Shown here: piece by piece, positions 56,401 to 63,070 of the stretch
Layout of the letters: every line of letters begins with the position of its first letter
How positions within the stretch are numbered: position 1 is the stretch's first letter
NCBI GenBank assembly: GCA_010279815.1
Contig: QEOQ01000359.1
Span: 265,248-329,247, forward strand
From: Brachionus plicatilis
Lineage: Eukaryota > Rotifera > Eurotatoria > Ploima > Brachionidae
Length of the DNA: 64,000 nucleotides
Reading direction: 5' to 3'
Made by a program: the position numbers and the translations under genes
The notes under the pieces: model-generated
Database searches by the model: none
What the model was told of the DNA's origin: nothing
Seen by the model: the letters and a program-made list of their open reading frames with translations, nothing else

Positions 56401-57022
56401 ACTTTTTGCAGTTAATGATAATGAAGCAGAGAAGATGATTTCGAAGCATGAACGAGTCGAATTTGTCGGACTAATAAAAAATATTTAAAAAAAATTTTAT
56501 TTAAAATAAAAATATTTTATTTAACAAAAAAATCACTTTTTTCTGATAAAATTGAATCAAATAATTGAAAGCCTTGATACGGATTTCGGCTGGAGTCCGG
56601 TCGATTTTGTACAAATCACTGGTTACTTTAAGAAAATTGTTGATTGAACTCTTGAATAAAACTAAATTAAAATTTTTTTTAAAAATTTAAAAAATACCTC
56701 ATTTAGCTGAAATAATTCACTGAGCTTAATCAATTCTTCGAACGATTTGAGTCTGTTCTCGAATGGTTCGCTCGATTTAAGGCTCTTAATTAGAATTTAA
56801 AAGTGGTACTTGAAAAGTTCTGGCAAAAAAAATTACATTTAAACGCTTGAAAATTTCGTCACTGGGCGCATCTTGGTCAAAATCTTGGACAGTTTTGAGT
56901 GTCGCTTCGGCTTTTTTGTCTTGTTTTGGCTCCTTGTCTGCTTGAGTTGAAGTGGGCCTAGCGCGAAGAAAGTTGTCCAGAGCTGACCAGAATGATGATC
57001 CTGACTTATCACTATCGGACAT
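36560..57022 (-). CDS. TSC2: Tuberin orthologue, TSC complex GTPase-activating subunit (17 exons)
   Basis: Join of 17 exons on the minus strand, all with GT donors, AG acceptors and matching phases: 57022-56837, 56784-56698, 56650-56537, 56470-56200, 56137-55734, 55680-55604, 49729-49582, 49533-49348, 49292-48633, 46227-45674, 45615-45510, 43873-43763, 43712-43581, 43531-43248, 43197-42901, 42844-42620, 38492-36560. Total 5775 nt, 1924 residues (human tuberin 1807). Tuberin inhibits TORC1 as the GAP for Rheb within the TSC1-TSC2-TBC1D7 complex on lysosomes. The N-terminal half is helical-repeat like. The tuberin domain is recognised at residues about 890-1250 (for example KFNPFIVLMAHYVLCAWFIKC). 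The Rap/Ran-GAP domain spans about 1634-1889, with KIGVVYVG, PGGLDTDGTVGDF and KKRHIGNDSTIIVYNESG. The Asn of HIGND (about 1776) is the catalytic asparagine thumb. Introns are either 47-66 nt or large and TE-filled. Exon boundaries are my own reading; the five smallest exons are least certain. Confidence 0.93.
38551..38940. mobile_element. Fold-back MITE (GGTATTGTGAA) with 9-bp duplication, in TSC2 intron 16
   Basis: Element 38560-38931 (372 bp): GGTATTGTGAAATTCAAATACAAATTGAACAAAAATTTTCCC mirrored at the other end; arms of about 145 bp; centre with GCTGCGACAAAGTGCAGCA and TGTTGCACTTTGTCGCAGC. Perfect target duplication ATGGTATGT at 38551-38559 and 38932-38940. The target is the end of a larger element. 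Confidence 0.92.
38553..39882. mobile_element. Long-armed palindromic element hosting the MITE above
   Basis: GGTATGTTCTATTGTGTTTTATAAAAATTTTAAATACAATTTTGAAAATGTATTG (its first seven bases before the MITE, the rest from 38941) is the inverse of 39747-39882, ending ...CAATAGAACATACC. Arms of more than 135 bp continue more weakly through GATTATTTAGTTTTAG / CTAAAACTAAATAATC. No coding sequence and no clean target duplication. Confidence 0.75.
39883..41640. other. TSC2: TSC2 intron 16, AT-rich part without recognised features
   Basis: Intronic sequence with no delimitable element. A short palindrome AAATACAAATGTAATTTTTAAAA(C)TTTTAAAAATTACATTTGTATTT stands at about 41378-41425. Confidence 0.4.
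41641..42505. mobile_element. TE remnants in TSC2 intron 16, including an empty-site paralogue
   Basis: 41812-42080 aligns with 35010-35200 plus 35565-35640 (GAGCAAAAACTGCTGCAAAATATG..., AGATCGAATATTGATAGAAACAGCACTAAATGTTAAG) and lacks the fold-back MITE found there. It is embedded between AAGTC-rich ends (CAAAGTCAGACTTTGAC near 41660; GACTTGACTTGAG...GACTTTTGACCAACTCCG near 42430-42505) of a degraded hAT-like element. Confidence 0.6.
42620..42844 (-). CDS. TSC2: TSC2 exon 16 (residues 1206-1281)
   Basis: EPKSAQPENHGSSRAISDNL, then KQFYRDLVEITMDFMSNNMN, matching '[24 protein letters not shown]'. Ends in phase 2 at GTAATA. Intron 16 is 4.1 kb and carries nested fold-back elements. Confidence 0.85.
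42901..43197 (-). CDS. TSC2: TSC2 exon 15 (residues 1107-1206)
   Basis: KFNPFIVLMAHYVLCAWFIK..., the best-conserved block of the tuberin domain ('[29 protein letters not shown]'). Ends NQK in phase 2 at GTAATT. Intron 15 is 56 nt. Confidence 0.9.
43248..43531 (-). CDS. TSC2: TSC2 exon 14 (residues 1013-1107)
   Basis: ENILQNLASGIHASRNLFCL..., then CAELLLKLSQFSSSLAIAQP and ELLSTISDFKKLH, matching '[26 protein letters not shown]'. The apparent TAG at 43246 lies in the intron: the donor GTAGCA follows ...DPF in phase 2. Intron 14 is 50 nt. Confidence 0.88.
43581..43712 (-). CDS. TSC2: TSC2 exon 13 (residues 969-1012)
   Basis: LYKKDINVIRNKPENLSGQE... FYPLLASMVLYHSSFEKNSQ, matching '[20 protein letters not shown]'. 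Donor GTAAAT. Intron 13 is 49 nt. Confidence 0.88.
43763..43873 (-). CDS. TSC2: TSC2 exon 12 (residues 932-968)
   Basis: EVDWHVITRLLAELPYVMQY..., a clear counterpart of 'ESDWKVLKLVLxRLPxxLxYK'. Phase 0 at both ends; donor GTAAGC. Intron 12 is 50 nt. Confidence 0.88.
44883..45162. mobile_element. Short fold-back MITE with 9-bp duplication TTTAGATGA, TSC2 intron 11
   Basis: Element 44892-45153 (262 bp), ends GGGCATTGTAAATTTTGGAACA / TGTTCCATCATTCACAATCC, flanked by perfect TTTAGATGA copies (44883-44891, 45154-45162). Centre CTCTGCAAATTCA...ACTTTGCAGACTTAGAGAGTTCTTGCAGAG. Same family as 20161 and 30229. Confidence 0.9.
45510..45615 (-). CDS. TSC2: TSC2 exon 11 (residues 896-931)
   Basis: WETKARFSEDFEQKNLLKCE..., then FGKILKMIEYCLDK at a GTGAGC donor; matches 'YSLLFRVLLQCLKQ'. 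Intron 11 is 1.6 kb and holds a fold-back MITE at 44892-45153. Confidence 0.82.
45674..46227 (-). CDS. TSC2: TSC2 exon 10 (residues 712-896)
   Basis: IIEMEKVSSVEMLVPHGLVF... to RKEIFDFLLRIRSNPEGRVL and KFIQSKYLMLNL, which matches the 'IRLQAFDFLLLLRADS...' block at the start of the tuberin domain. Phase 2 donor GTAATT. Intron 10 is 58 nt. Confidence 0.88.
46315..46760. mobile_element. Two half copies of the GGTTTTGTGAA fold-back family, TSC2 intron 9
   Basis: 46330-46412 is a right half (...TGTTCTTTTTATCATTTTGTACTGAAGTTCACAAAACCC) and 46551-46760 a left half (GGTTTTGTGATTCAGTACAAAATGAATAAAAGAAC...). They face away from each other, separated by about 140 bp. Related halves lie at 59095-59392 and 62184-62400. 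Confidence 0.6.
47357..47730. mobile_element. hAT MITE with GAACCGGTT arrays, TSC2 intron 9
   Basis: Element 47365-47722 (358 bp), TIR TAGGGGTGG(G/T)AAACCGGTTCG, flanked by perfect 8-bp duplications GATAAAAG (47357-47364, 47723-47730). 8-bp duplication and a TAGGGGTGGG end are typical of hAT transposons. Both arms carry several copies of the palindrome AACCGGTT at roughly 20-bp spacing. No transposase. Confidence 0.93.
48633..49292 (-). CDS. TSC2: TSC2 exon 9 (residues 492-711)
   Basis: DDDVLVKKYADLINLLDLKD... through MYKFKEAFYDLVYKFPHPNY to KIIKIFEK; donor GTAAGT. Long helical exon. Intron 9 (48632-46228) is 2.4 kb and contains a complete hAT MITE and fold-back pieces. Confidence 0.85.
49348..49533 (-). 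CDS. TSC2: TSC2 exon 8 (residues 430-491)
   Basis: ALKSCCTDGPREQQLIIFKH... to FSVQNL; donor GTACAG, phase 0. Intron 8 is 55 nt. Confidence 0.78.
49582..49729 (-). CDS. TSC2: TSC2 exon 7 (residues 380-429)
   Basis: TKYQVHRKHQINGALMHIKK... to LIYLPN at a GTAAGC donor; acceptor ATTTTAAAG. The plus-strand open frame covering this area is an antisense by-product. Intron 7 is 48 nt. Confidence 0.78.
49870..50395. mobile_element. CAGTGTTTTACTT remnant followed by GGCATCTTGAAG-family fold-back, TSC2 intron 6 edge region
   Basis: TA-CAGTGTTTTACTTGAAATCGCAGAATGG at 49870 with TTTTACGTAATTTTACATC, then an interior similar to 1385-1510, then from about 50157 the fold-back tracts (AGTAAATCAAATCAGATCAAATATTATTTTGG, CTCTCTGCAAAATGCTAAATAATGCA, GAGGCTCTGCAAAA... 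GGAGCCTCATC). Same order as at 891-2710. Confidence 0.6.
50545..50965. mobile_element. TIR element CACCACACACTCAAGTAT with a nested LINE 3' end
   Basis: CACCACACACTCAAGTATCACCAACA (about 50552) is inverted at 50938-50957 (TTGGTCATACTTGAGTGTGTGGTG). Between them, 50758-50815 is a 3' end of the 21664-26026 LINE family (TTATCTTAACCGAGTTAATGGTCCTTCAGAATA), minus orientation. Confidence 0.6.
50966..53842. other. TSC2: TSC2 intron 6, AT-rich with scattered TE debris
   Basis: Contains a lone hAT-like terminus TAGTGTTGGGTACCGTGAGTGGCGGCC (about 51845), AAGTCC-rich remnants (52545-52620), a half fold-back (52780-52900: AAGCTTAAGTTCTGAAGAACC) and GCACAT-repeats (53715-53845). No exon-like open frame was found. 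Confidence 0.45.
53843..54031 (+). repeat. Direct repeat of 189 bp, left copy
   Basis: ACATAAATTTTATTTTAAGGC ... ATAATAATAGGATTTAA, identical by eye over 189 bp to 55120-55308. It immediately precedes the 5'-truncated LINE and is read as a very long target-site duplication. Confidence 0.93.
54032..55119 (+). mobile_element. 5'-truncated CR1-like LINE in TSC2 intron 6, antisense to the gene
   Basis: 1088 bp between the 189-bp repeats: an RT-coding frame entering from the 5' truncation point, a stop at 55080, a very short 3'UTR and a (TAC)n tail (55101-55119). The tandem tail and truncation are normal for target-primed reverse transcription. The flanking duplication is exceptionally long. Confidence 0.88.
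54034..55080 (+). pseudogene. Reverse transcriptase C-terminal half, open frame
   Basis: About 349 open codons: GPLLSWINAFLSKRRQRVFL, then GVPQGSVIGLILFIIYINDL, MYADDTKLLS (catalytic YADD), NIEKCKIMHIGRHN, LGILITDDLKPS, RPHLEFAVAAWNPYTSKDIK and a C-terminal RGHRGYFRREIVRC...WNMLPDEI. This is the CR1/L2-type RT thumb and C-terminus. No damage is seen, but the endonuclease and RT fingers are lost by 5' truncation. An internal ATG at 54217 leaves 287 residues. Confidence 0.88.
55120..55308 (+). repeat. Direct repeat of 189 bp, right copy
   Basis: Follows directly after the (TAC)n tail of the LINE. No mismatch to the left copy was found by eye. Sequence to the right (…CGCACATTAAAGTGCG…) continues the GCACAT-rich context seen left of the first copy. 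Confidence 0.93.
55309..55603. other. TSC2: Remainder of TSC2 intron 6
   Basis: Includes an imperfect hairpin CCAGCACTTCCAAACCCAGTGCTGG (55331-55355) and GCACATTAAAGTGCGTTAGAATGATGTGCG (55382-55411). No coding sequence. Confidence 0.5.
55604..55680 (-). CDS. TSC2: TSC2 exon 6 (residues 355-380)
   Basis: CMSKLFVSPIGSYAVFTFFS..., ends in phase 2 at GTATGA. Supported by phase agreement on both sides. Followed by the 5.9-kb intron 6 (55603-49730), which carries a LINE and several DNA elements. Confidence 0.68.
55734..56137 (-). CDS. TSC2: TSC2 exon 5 (residues 220-354)
   Basis: ECLVYFLENSELLIDKFGDL... through LCELLDIVWQNGQPRTEVQ to SQIYG; donor GTATCA. Helical N-terminal region (domain DUF3384 of tuberins). 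Intron 5 is 53 nt. Confidence 0.82.
56200..56470 (-). CDS. TSC2: TSC2 exon 4 (residues 130-220)
   Basis: SDKFDSFMLRNHLLCFIIIN... to DPDLM plus one base; donor GTAATT (phase 1). Contains LKLRLTLFLLVTRNGNN, matching the conserved 'LExFKALTDNGR' neighbourhood of tuberins. Intron 4 is 62 nt. Confidence 0.82.
56537..56650 (-). CDS. TSC2: TSC2 exon 3 (residues 92-129)
   Basis: SSINNFLKVTSDLYKIDRTP..., an amphipathic helical segment. The acceptor TTTATTCAAG was chosen over an upstream TTTAG because only it keeps the frame open. Donor GTGATT. Intron 3 is 66 nt. Confidence 0.72.
56698..56784 (-). CDS. TSC2: TSC2 exon 2 (residues 63-91)
   Basis: SLKSSEPFENRLKSFEELIK..., phase 0 on both sides, acceptor TAATTAAG and donor GTATTT. 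Corresponds to the first helices of the N-terminal region. Intron 2 is 47 nt. Confidence 0.75.
56837..57022 (-). CDS. TSC2: TSC2 exon 1 (residues 1-62)
   Basis: ATG at 57022; MSDSDKSGSSFWSALDNFL... then a lysine-rich stretch. Ends ...KRLN at a GTAATT donor. Comparatively rich in G and C. Poorly conserved, as in other tuberins. Intron 1 is 52 nt. Confidence 0.8.
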
Positions 57023-57421
57023 GATGCAGACGTTGTGACAGCTTCATTTAAGTCTAAATTTAAAATAAATTTCTTCTAAATGATACACAAATACGGCGAG
57101 TTTTTATTCAAACAATAAAGAGCAAAATAAAATAGGTGTTTAATCAAGACGATAAATTGGAGAGAATTTTTAATGTAAATATGCTTTCAAAATTTAGATA
57201 TAATGTTTTTATTTTTTAAATCAGCTGATCTTTTTTTAAAATGGAGTTTTGGCTTATTCCAAAAAACAATCCTAACATAATCTTAGCAAATGGTTTAGTG
57301 GCATTGACAAGCAAAAAAATCTAAAACCTTTAATTCATTTTAATTTTCTTTAAACAATTGGTAATAAACATTTTTTCATTCAATTAAATATTATATTTAA
57401 AAAATTTAACAATTAATCTAA
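57023..57421. promoter_or_regulatory. TSC2: TSC2 upstream region (putative)
   Basis: About 400 bp of AT-rich DNA between the TSC2 start codon and a complete hAT-like element. It must contain the 5'UTR and probably the core promoter. No specific element could be identified. Confidence 0.3.
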
Positions 57422-58314
57422 ATTATAAGCAGAGTTGTTCATCAAGTCTCAAGTCTCAAGTCAAGTCCAAGTCACGACTTGACTTGAATTTTTTTTTTCA
57501 GTAAAAAGTCAAGTCACAACTTGACTTGACTTTTTTTTTTAAGTAAAAAGTCAAGTCACGACTTGACTTGAAATTTTTTAATGGGTAAAAAGTCAAGTCA
57601 CGACTTGACTTGAAATTTTTTAATGGGTAAAAAGTCAAGTCACGACTTGACTTGATTTTTTTTTACAGCAAAAAGTCAAGTCACAACTTGACTTGATTTT
57701 TTTTTACAGTAAAAAGTCAAGTCACAACTTGACTTGACTTTTTTTTTTCAAGGAAAAAGTTAAAAAGTAACTTGAGTTGATGTTTTGTCTGATTTTATTT
57801 TTACTAAATTATAGTTTATGTAAAAATTGAATTTAGATTTTTTATTCTCTAAAATCTTTTTAACGTTTACATTTTTAATTGAATCATTTTGTTAACCAAA
57901 AAATTATAAATTTATGAAATAATCTTTTGAAAAATATAAAAAAAATCGAGTCAAGTTAAGACTTGACTTTTTACTCATAAAAAAAGTCAAGTCAAGTTTA
58001 GACTTGACTTGAAAAATTTTAAAAAAGTCAAGTCAAGTTTAGACTTGACTTGAAAAATCTTAAAAAAATCAAGTCAAGTTTAGACTTGACTTGAAAAATT
58101 TTAAAAAAGTCAAGTCAAGTTTAGACTTGACTTGAAAAATCTAAAAAAAGTCAAGTCAAGTTTAGACTTGACTTGAAAAATTTTAAAAAAGTCAAGTCAA
58201 GTTTAGACTTGACTTGAAAAATCTAAAAAAAGTCAAGTCAAGTTTTGACTTGACTTGACTTTATGGTCGACAGACTTGAAAAATAGCGACTTGAGGAACA
58301 ACTCTGATTATAAG
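57422..58314. mobile_element. hAT MITE made of AAGTCAAGTC/GACTTGACTT palindromic arrays
   Basis: Element 57430-58306 (877 bp), TIR CAGAGTTGTTC(A/C)TCAAGTC, flanked by perfect 8-bp duplications ATTATAAG (57422-57429, 58307-58314). The left arm has about seven tandem units of roughly 42 bp, each with AAGTCAAGTCAC(G/A)ACTTGACTTG. The right arm has about eight units of roughly 40 bp with AAGTCAAGTCAAGTTTAGACTTGACTTG. The spacer is AT-rich. It lies about 400 bp upstream of the TSC2 start codon. Confidence 0.93.
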
Positions 58315-59094
58315 TGAGCTGGGAAAAGAATTACTTTACAATTTTCCAGGTAAAATCGACGATTTAAAGATTTTTTTTTGCCTAAATTTTAATCTATCGT
58401 GAGTGTTAGTCTTTATCCTAGAAATTCAGCTGTCTGCCACCTTTTTTATGTTAAAATTGATTTAACTTTCAGATATAAGGATTAAAAAGAGTTTTTCAAG
58501 GATTATGTGTGAATAAAGTTTAGAATTCAATTTTTCCACTGCAGTTAATTAATAAAATAATTATGATCAAATTTAAATCATAATGCTCAAAAATTAAAAT
58601 TAAAAGAAGATTTTTAAGTAATTGTTATTTTGAATTTTACTGCAGAATTATTTATACAAAGTAAACATTTATTGTTTTTTTGGGAATGATTTGGAAAAAC
58701 TTTAAATTTTAAGACGCTGTAGTTAAGCTACTGTATATATGTAATAGTAAATTTTGAGATTAAGTAAATTTATAGAATTACGTGTCAATGCGTAAAATTG
58801 TAAAAAAATATAAAAATATTGGATTCTCAAAATTTGCTAAGTAAATTTGTAAATTTACTTATGCTAACGGAATTCTATAGAATTTTTAATTTCTTCTCGT
58901 AAATTACTAGATAATTTATGCGTACATTTTGAGAACAATTTTGCTTAAAAATTATAATAAATCAAAAAATCTAAAAAGCATAAAAATGAAAATTAATTTA
59001 AAAAAATTAAAAACCATTTTGGTCATTATTTTATTTTCAATGGTGACCAACGTCGAAAATTATGTAAAAAAATTGAATGAAATTTTTTTAAAGG
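58315..59094. other. AT-rich spacer, nothing recognised
   Basis: Scattered TTACGTG/GTAAATTTAC motifs resemble mariner-type debris (58770-58870) but no termini can be defined. Confidence 0.4.
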
Positions 59095-59392
59095 TTTAAA
59101 CTTAATTCTGTAAATGCAACATAGTGCAACATTCAAAGTTGCATCACATATCAAGGTCTGCTGAATTTGCAGAGTTCAGCAGAAATTAAATTTCAATGTA
59201 ATCGAGCTTGGTGCATTTTGCAGAGATTTTGCACATCATTAGCAGACTTTAACAGTTGATGCAACTTTGAATTTTGCACCATTCTGCATTCACAGAATTA
59301 ATTTTAAACTTTTAGAAAAAAAGTTATTAAATTTTTTTACATTTGTTCTGTTCTTTTGTACTGAACTTCACAAAACCGAAGCTTATAGAATT
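59095..59392. mobile_element. GGTTTTGTGAA-family fold-back, left arm truncated
   Basis: ATTCTGTAAATGCAACATAGTGCAACATTCAAAGTTGCATCA and its inverse TGATGCAACTTTGAATTTTGCACCATTCTGCATTCACAGAATTAA pair over about 70 bp around a centre rich in CTGCA/TGCAG. The right outer arm ends TGTACTGAACTTCACAAAACCG; the left outer arm is missing. Confidence 0.65.
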
Positions 59393-61005
59393 TTTAATAA
59401 GCTAAGTGACTTTTTAATAAGTGAAGAGGGCCAAAAACGCACACGTCCCGTACTCACTAGTTTAATTTTTACTTAGTCACGAATTTTACTTATATGTTCA
59501 CTTTATATTTTTATTGTCCACCTAATTTTGGTAATGGTCACCTAAATATTTTTTTGTTCACTTAAAGACTTTAATCTAACTAATTAGATGCTCATGTCGA
59601 AAATCAAATTAACTTTGCAATTCCCGTTGTCATGGCTCAAATACGGCATGCAAAAATAAATAAAAACTTTATTTTTTTTAATTTTTATTTTATTTTACTT
59701 TACTTTACAAATTTACTTAAACTTTACAGTTATTCTCGTAAATTACTAAAACATTTCCAGTAAATTACGAGAAAAAATAAAATATCAGTAAATTTTGAGA
59801 TTTCTTTTTTTTATTCATTTTTTACAAATTTACGTATAAGAACGTAATTCTGTAGATTTCCGTGTTTTACATTTTTACGATAACATATATATATGGTTAG
59901 GCTTCTTATTTAATATGGAGTTAGAAGAAATTTTCGTATGCAATTTCTCAAAATTAAATAAAAAAGTATTTTTCATTAATTTAAATTTTTAAACTTTGAT
60001 AATAAAACAATATAAAACAAAATATGTTCACTAAATTCAACCAAAATAAATTTATGTAATATTTCTGGGTCTGCTGGTAGGCATTTACTCTCCAGTCGGA
60101 CTTCTCAAGTCCTTTTTTGGACTCGATTGTTTCGGGTCAAACACAATAAGGTTTTTTAATAATTTTATTGGGACACGAGGTCCAAATCCAAAACCAAATA
60201 TATAACTGAAATAAAATAATAAAAAAAAAACTATAATAATAACTAAACTAAACTCTTAAACTGAAAAACTTATATATAATACAAGCTTCTAGTTGTGCAA
60301 AACAAACTTCTTTTTTGAGACGTCTTCATTTAATTTAATTAACAGAGGAAATATTAATGATCAGATAAAATAACAATATTTTTAGATTTATTTTTTTGTC
60401 TTTATGATCCAATAAAATTGGAATTTTTTTGCAATTTGTAAAATTATTTTATTTAAATACCGACACTCAATACCCAAATACCCGGTCATTTTGGTTATCC
60501 ATCCATACCCAATAACCAAATACCCACTTATTCATGCTCTAAAACCCATTACTGAAATGCACAATCTTTTACTTTTTTATAATTGTTTAAATAAATTAAA
60601 TTAAACTAAAAAATTTTACCAAAAACTTTATTCAAAATTTGTTTAATAAATTTTATGACTCATTATTTTCTTTATTTAGTTCCTTTAAGATTTCAAAATT
60701 TCCTCTTAACAAGCACCTTATTTTAAATATTTCAGTACATATATTCTGGCTTTTTTTTTGTAACAAAACTAGACGCTAGACGAGTTTATTTAGTAGCATA
60801 TTAGCCAATTTTTTCAAACGTGGTAAAATTTTTTTATGTATTTGCCAAAATTCTTTGTTAAATTTCGTTTTCTTAATTAATTTTTTGTTATCAGCAGTCA
60901 ATAGAGCTCTAAACTGATTTATTTCATCCGCAACTTCTTGTTACAAAATTTCAGTCTTAATGGAATTATTGGTCTCATGTTCACATTCTTTTTTCAAAAA
61001 AATTA
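59393..61005. other. AT-rich DNA with weak tandem structure
   Basis: Includes ACCCAAATACCCGGTCATTTTGGTTATCCATCC...ACCCAATAACCAAATACCCAC (60470-60530), a short CCC-spaced pattern, possibly the terminus of an element. Nothing else is recognised. Confidence 0.4.
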
Positions 61006-61690
61006 CATTTTTTGGGTCATGTCCAGAATGTGATCATTTTGATAACCAAAATATTAAGTCTACTCTTTGTCATCAAAAATTGATCACCAAAATTTTTTTT
61101 TGATCACATAAAAATTTTTTTGATCACATAAAATTTTTTTTGTTGAAATCAAAAATTTTTTTTTATTCTAGAAATTCAAAATTTTAAAATTATGTTAATA
61201 TTGAATGAAATAAAAAAAAAACAAAAAAAAATTGCAACTAACCATAATAAACTTTAAGTTTTTGAAATATATATTAAGATTTAAAAACTGTGTAAGAAAG
61301 GCAGTTTTTACAAAGAAATTGCTTTGTTCACAGTAGAATCGTCTGATGCAGCTAAATTAGCTGCAAAAAAAGCATTAAACAAACAGTCAAAACCGGTAGA
61401 ATGTAGCATTTGTGGTGAATTTATGAAAAATGAAAAGGGTGAAACAAAAGAAATAATCACATAAAAATTTTTTAAAAAAACACAAAGAATAAATTAGATT
61501 TTGTTTTATTTTATTTTGAAAATTGGTTATAAAGTTTTATATTTTAAAAAATATCCTGATCACCAAAAATTTTTCTGATCACCAAAAATTTTTTCTGTAT
61601 TTTTATTTTTTCATAAATTAGAGGCTTTTTTGATCACGAAATATGTGACCATTGATCACTGATCACATTCTGGGCATGACCCCATTTTTT
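61006..61690. mobile_element. hAT-like element, GGGTCATGTCCAGAATGTGATCA ends, 8-bp duplication
   Basis: Element 61014-61682 (669 bp). TIR GGGTCATG(T/C)CCAGAATGTGATCA with perfect 8-bp flanks CATTTTTT (61006-61013, 61683-61690). Subterminal repeats of TGATCACCAAAAATTTTT occur on both sides. A short coding-like stretch lies at 61289-61464. The duplication length fits hAT; the TIR does not match a named family I know. Confidence 0.85.
61289..61464 (+). pseudogene. Coding-like fragment inside the hAT-like element
   Basis: About 58 open codons ending in TAA: GSFYKEIALFTVESSDAAKL, AAKKALNKQSKPVECSICGE, FMKNEKGETKEIIT. One CxxC pair (CSIC) suggests half of a zinc-binding motif. There is no start codon. 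It may be the last exon of a transposase or a captured gene fragment. Confidence 0.35.
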
Positions 61691-61810
61691 TACATGTAAT
61701 GATGCAGTTTTTGTGAAGAATTTTTTAAAAAAATTTTAAAAATAAAGAGCTGTGATTTTAATGTAAAAAAATGTAATTTTTTTGAAGAAAGACTATTTAA
61801 TAATTTGTAA

Positions 61811-62088
61811 TAAAAAAATGGCAAAATGTTATTTATTGTACATTTTTATATTTTTACATTTTTACATTTTTGAGAGAAGAAAAAAAAATCTCAAAATCAA
61901 AAAATCTAAAAAAATTTTAGGATAATTTTTTGAAAATCCTTTTTAAGTAATTGCGAATTTATTATTAATTTTCTTGAGTGAAAATTTTTTTAGATTTTTT
62001 GATTTTGAGATTTTTTTTTCTTCTCTCAAAAATGTAAAAATGTAAAAATATAAAAATGTACAATAAATAACATTTTGCCTAAAAAAAT
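61811..62088. mobile_element. Fold-back MITE (GGCAAAATG) with 9-bp duplication TAAAAAAAT
   Basis: Element 61820-62079 (260 bp). GGCAAAATGTTATTTATTGTACATTTTTATATTTTTACATTTTTACATTTTTGAGAGAAG is mirrored almost perfectly; arms of about 100 bp. TAAAAAAAT stands on both sides (61811-61819, 62080-62088). It lacks the TCTGCA centre of the other fold-backs. Confidence 0.85.
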
Positions 62089-62183
62089 AACTAAAAACTG
62101 TTTAATAATTATTATTTTTAGTTTAAAAGCTATAGTAAATCAAATAAAACATAAAATATAAATAAAATATTGTGGGTATTTGG

Positions 62184-62400
62184 GTTTTGTGAAATTCAGT
62201 ACAAAATGATAAAAAGAACAGAAACAAATAATAAAAATTGAAAAACTTTTTTTCTATAAACTTAAAATTAGTTTCGTGATTACGACATTGTGCAACTTTG
62301 TAAGTTGTATCAGTTATCAAGGTCTGCATTACTCTGCCAATTTAGCAGAAATTAGATTTAAATGTGTTCTAGCGCAGTGTACTTCAACGATAAAAAAAAT
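62184..62400. mobile_element. Left half of a GGTTTTGTGAA-family fold-back
   Basis: GGTTTTGTGAAATTCAGTACAAAATGATAAAAAGAACAGAAAC...TCGTGATTACGACATTGTGCAACTTTG...GTCTGCATTACTCTGCCAATTTAGCAGAAATTAG aligns with 46551-46760 over about 200 bp. The right half is missing. Confidence 0.65.
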
Positions 62401-62617
62401 AAATAAAGTTTTTTATGTTTTTCACTAATCATTTGTATGCCTTTAAAAAAGAACAAAAATTTAAAAACATGACTCATGTTTTTAATTAAAAAAAAACACA
62501 AAAGTTGCAAATTTTTCATGATTTTTCATCTTAAATAAAATTAAAGTAAATTCAATTTAAATTAATTAATTTCAAAAAATTATTGGCGATTTTTAAAAAT
62601 AATTTTTTTTCTATTTC

Positions 62618-62835
62618 AGTAAAGTTACGTCATGATGATTTTACGTAAATTTACTAATTTTACAGCAAATTCAAAAATCAAAAAAGCTCCTGTCTTGCTT
62701 TTTTTTTTTATAATTTCACTTCAAGTATTCATTGTTTCAATTTTCCAGCATTTTTTATCAAAAAAAAAAAATTAACGTAATTTTTCATAAATTTTTGAAT
62801 GTAAATTTACGTAAAATAATCATGACTTAGGAGTA
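62618..62835. mobile_element. Small inverted-repeat element, ACGTAA type
   Basis: TTACGTCATGATGATTTTACGTAAATTTAC and GTAAATTTACGTAAAATAATCATGACTTAGG form inverted ends about 215 bp apart. Termini are imprecise and no target duplication is visible. Confidence 0.5.
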
Positions 62836-63070
62836 TTGTTTATTGAATTGATACTTTTCTTCTATACAAAATATAAAAAATTTTTAGTTTTATTTATTTT
62901 ATATTTTATATTTATGATAAAAAAATTATTTAAAAATATATAAAAAATTTAATCAATTTTTATTTGACTTTCTCCCAGTTTTGTTTGATAATTTCAGATT
63001 TGGGACTTCTTTGTTTGTTTTAAATGCCCTAAGTAGACATGGTTTAAATTACAAAAAAATATTTTATTAC

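Noticed and set aside
57430..58306. CRISPR-like regular repeats
   Set aside because: Units are adjacent palindromes without unique spacers and are bounded by hAT-type ends with an 8-bp target duplication; the host is a eukaryote.
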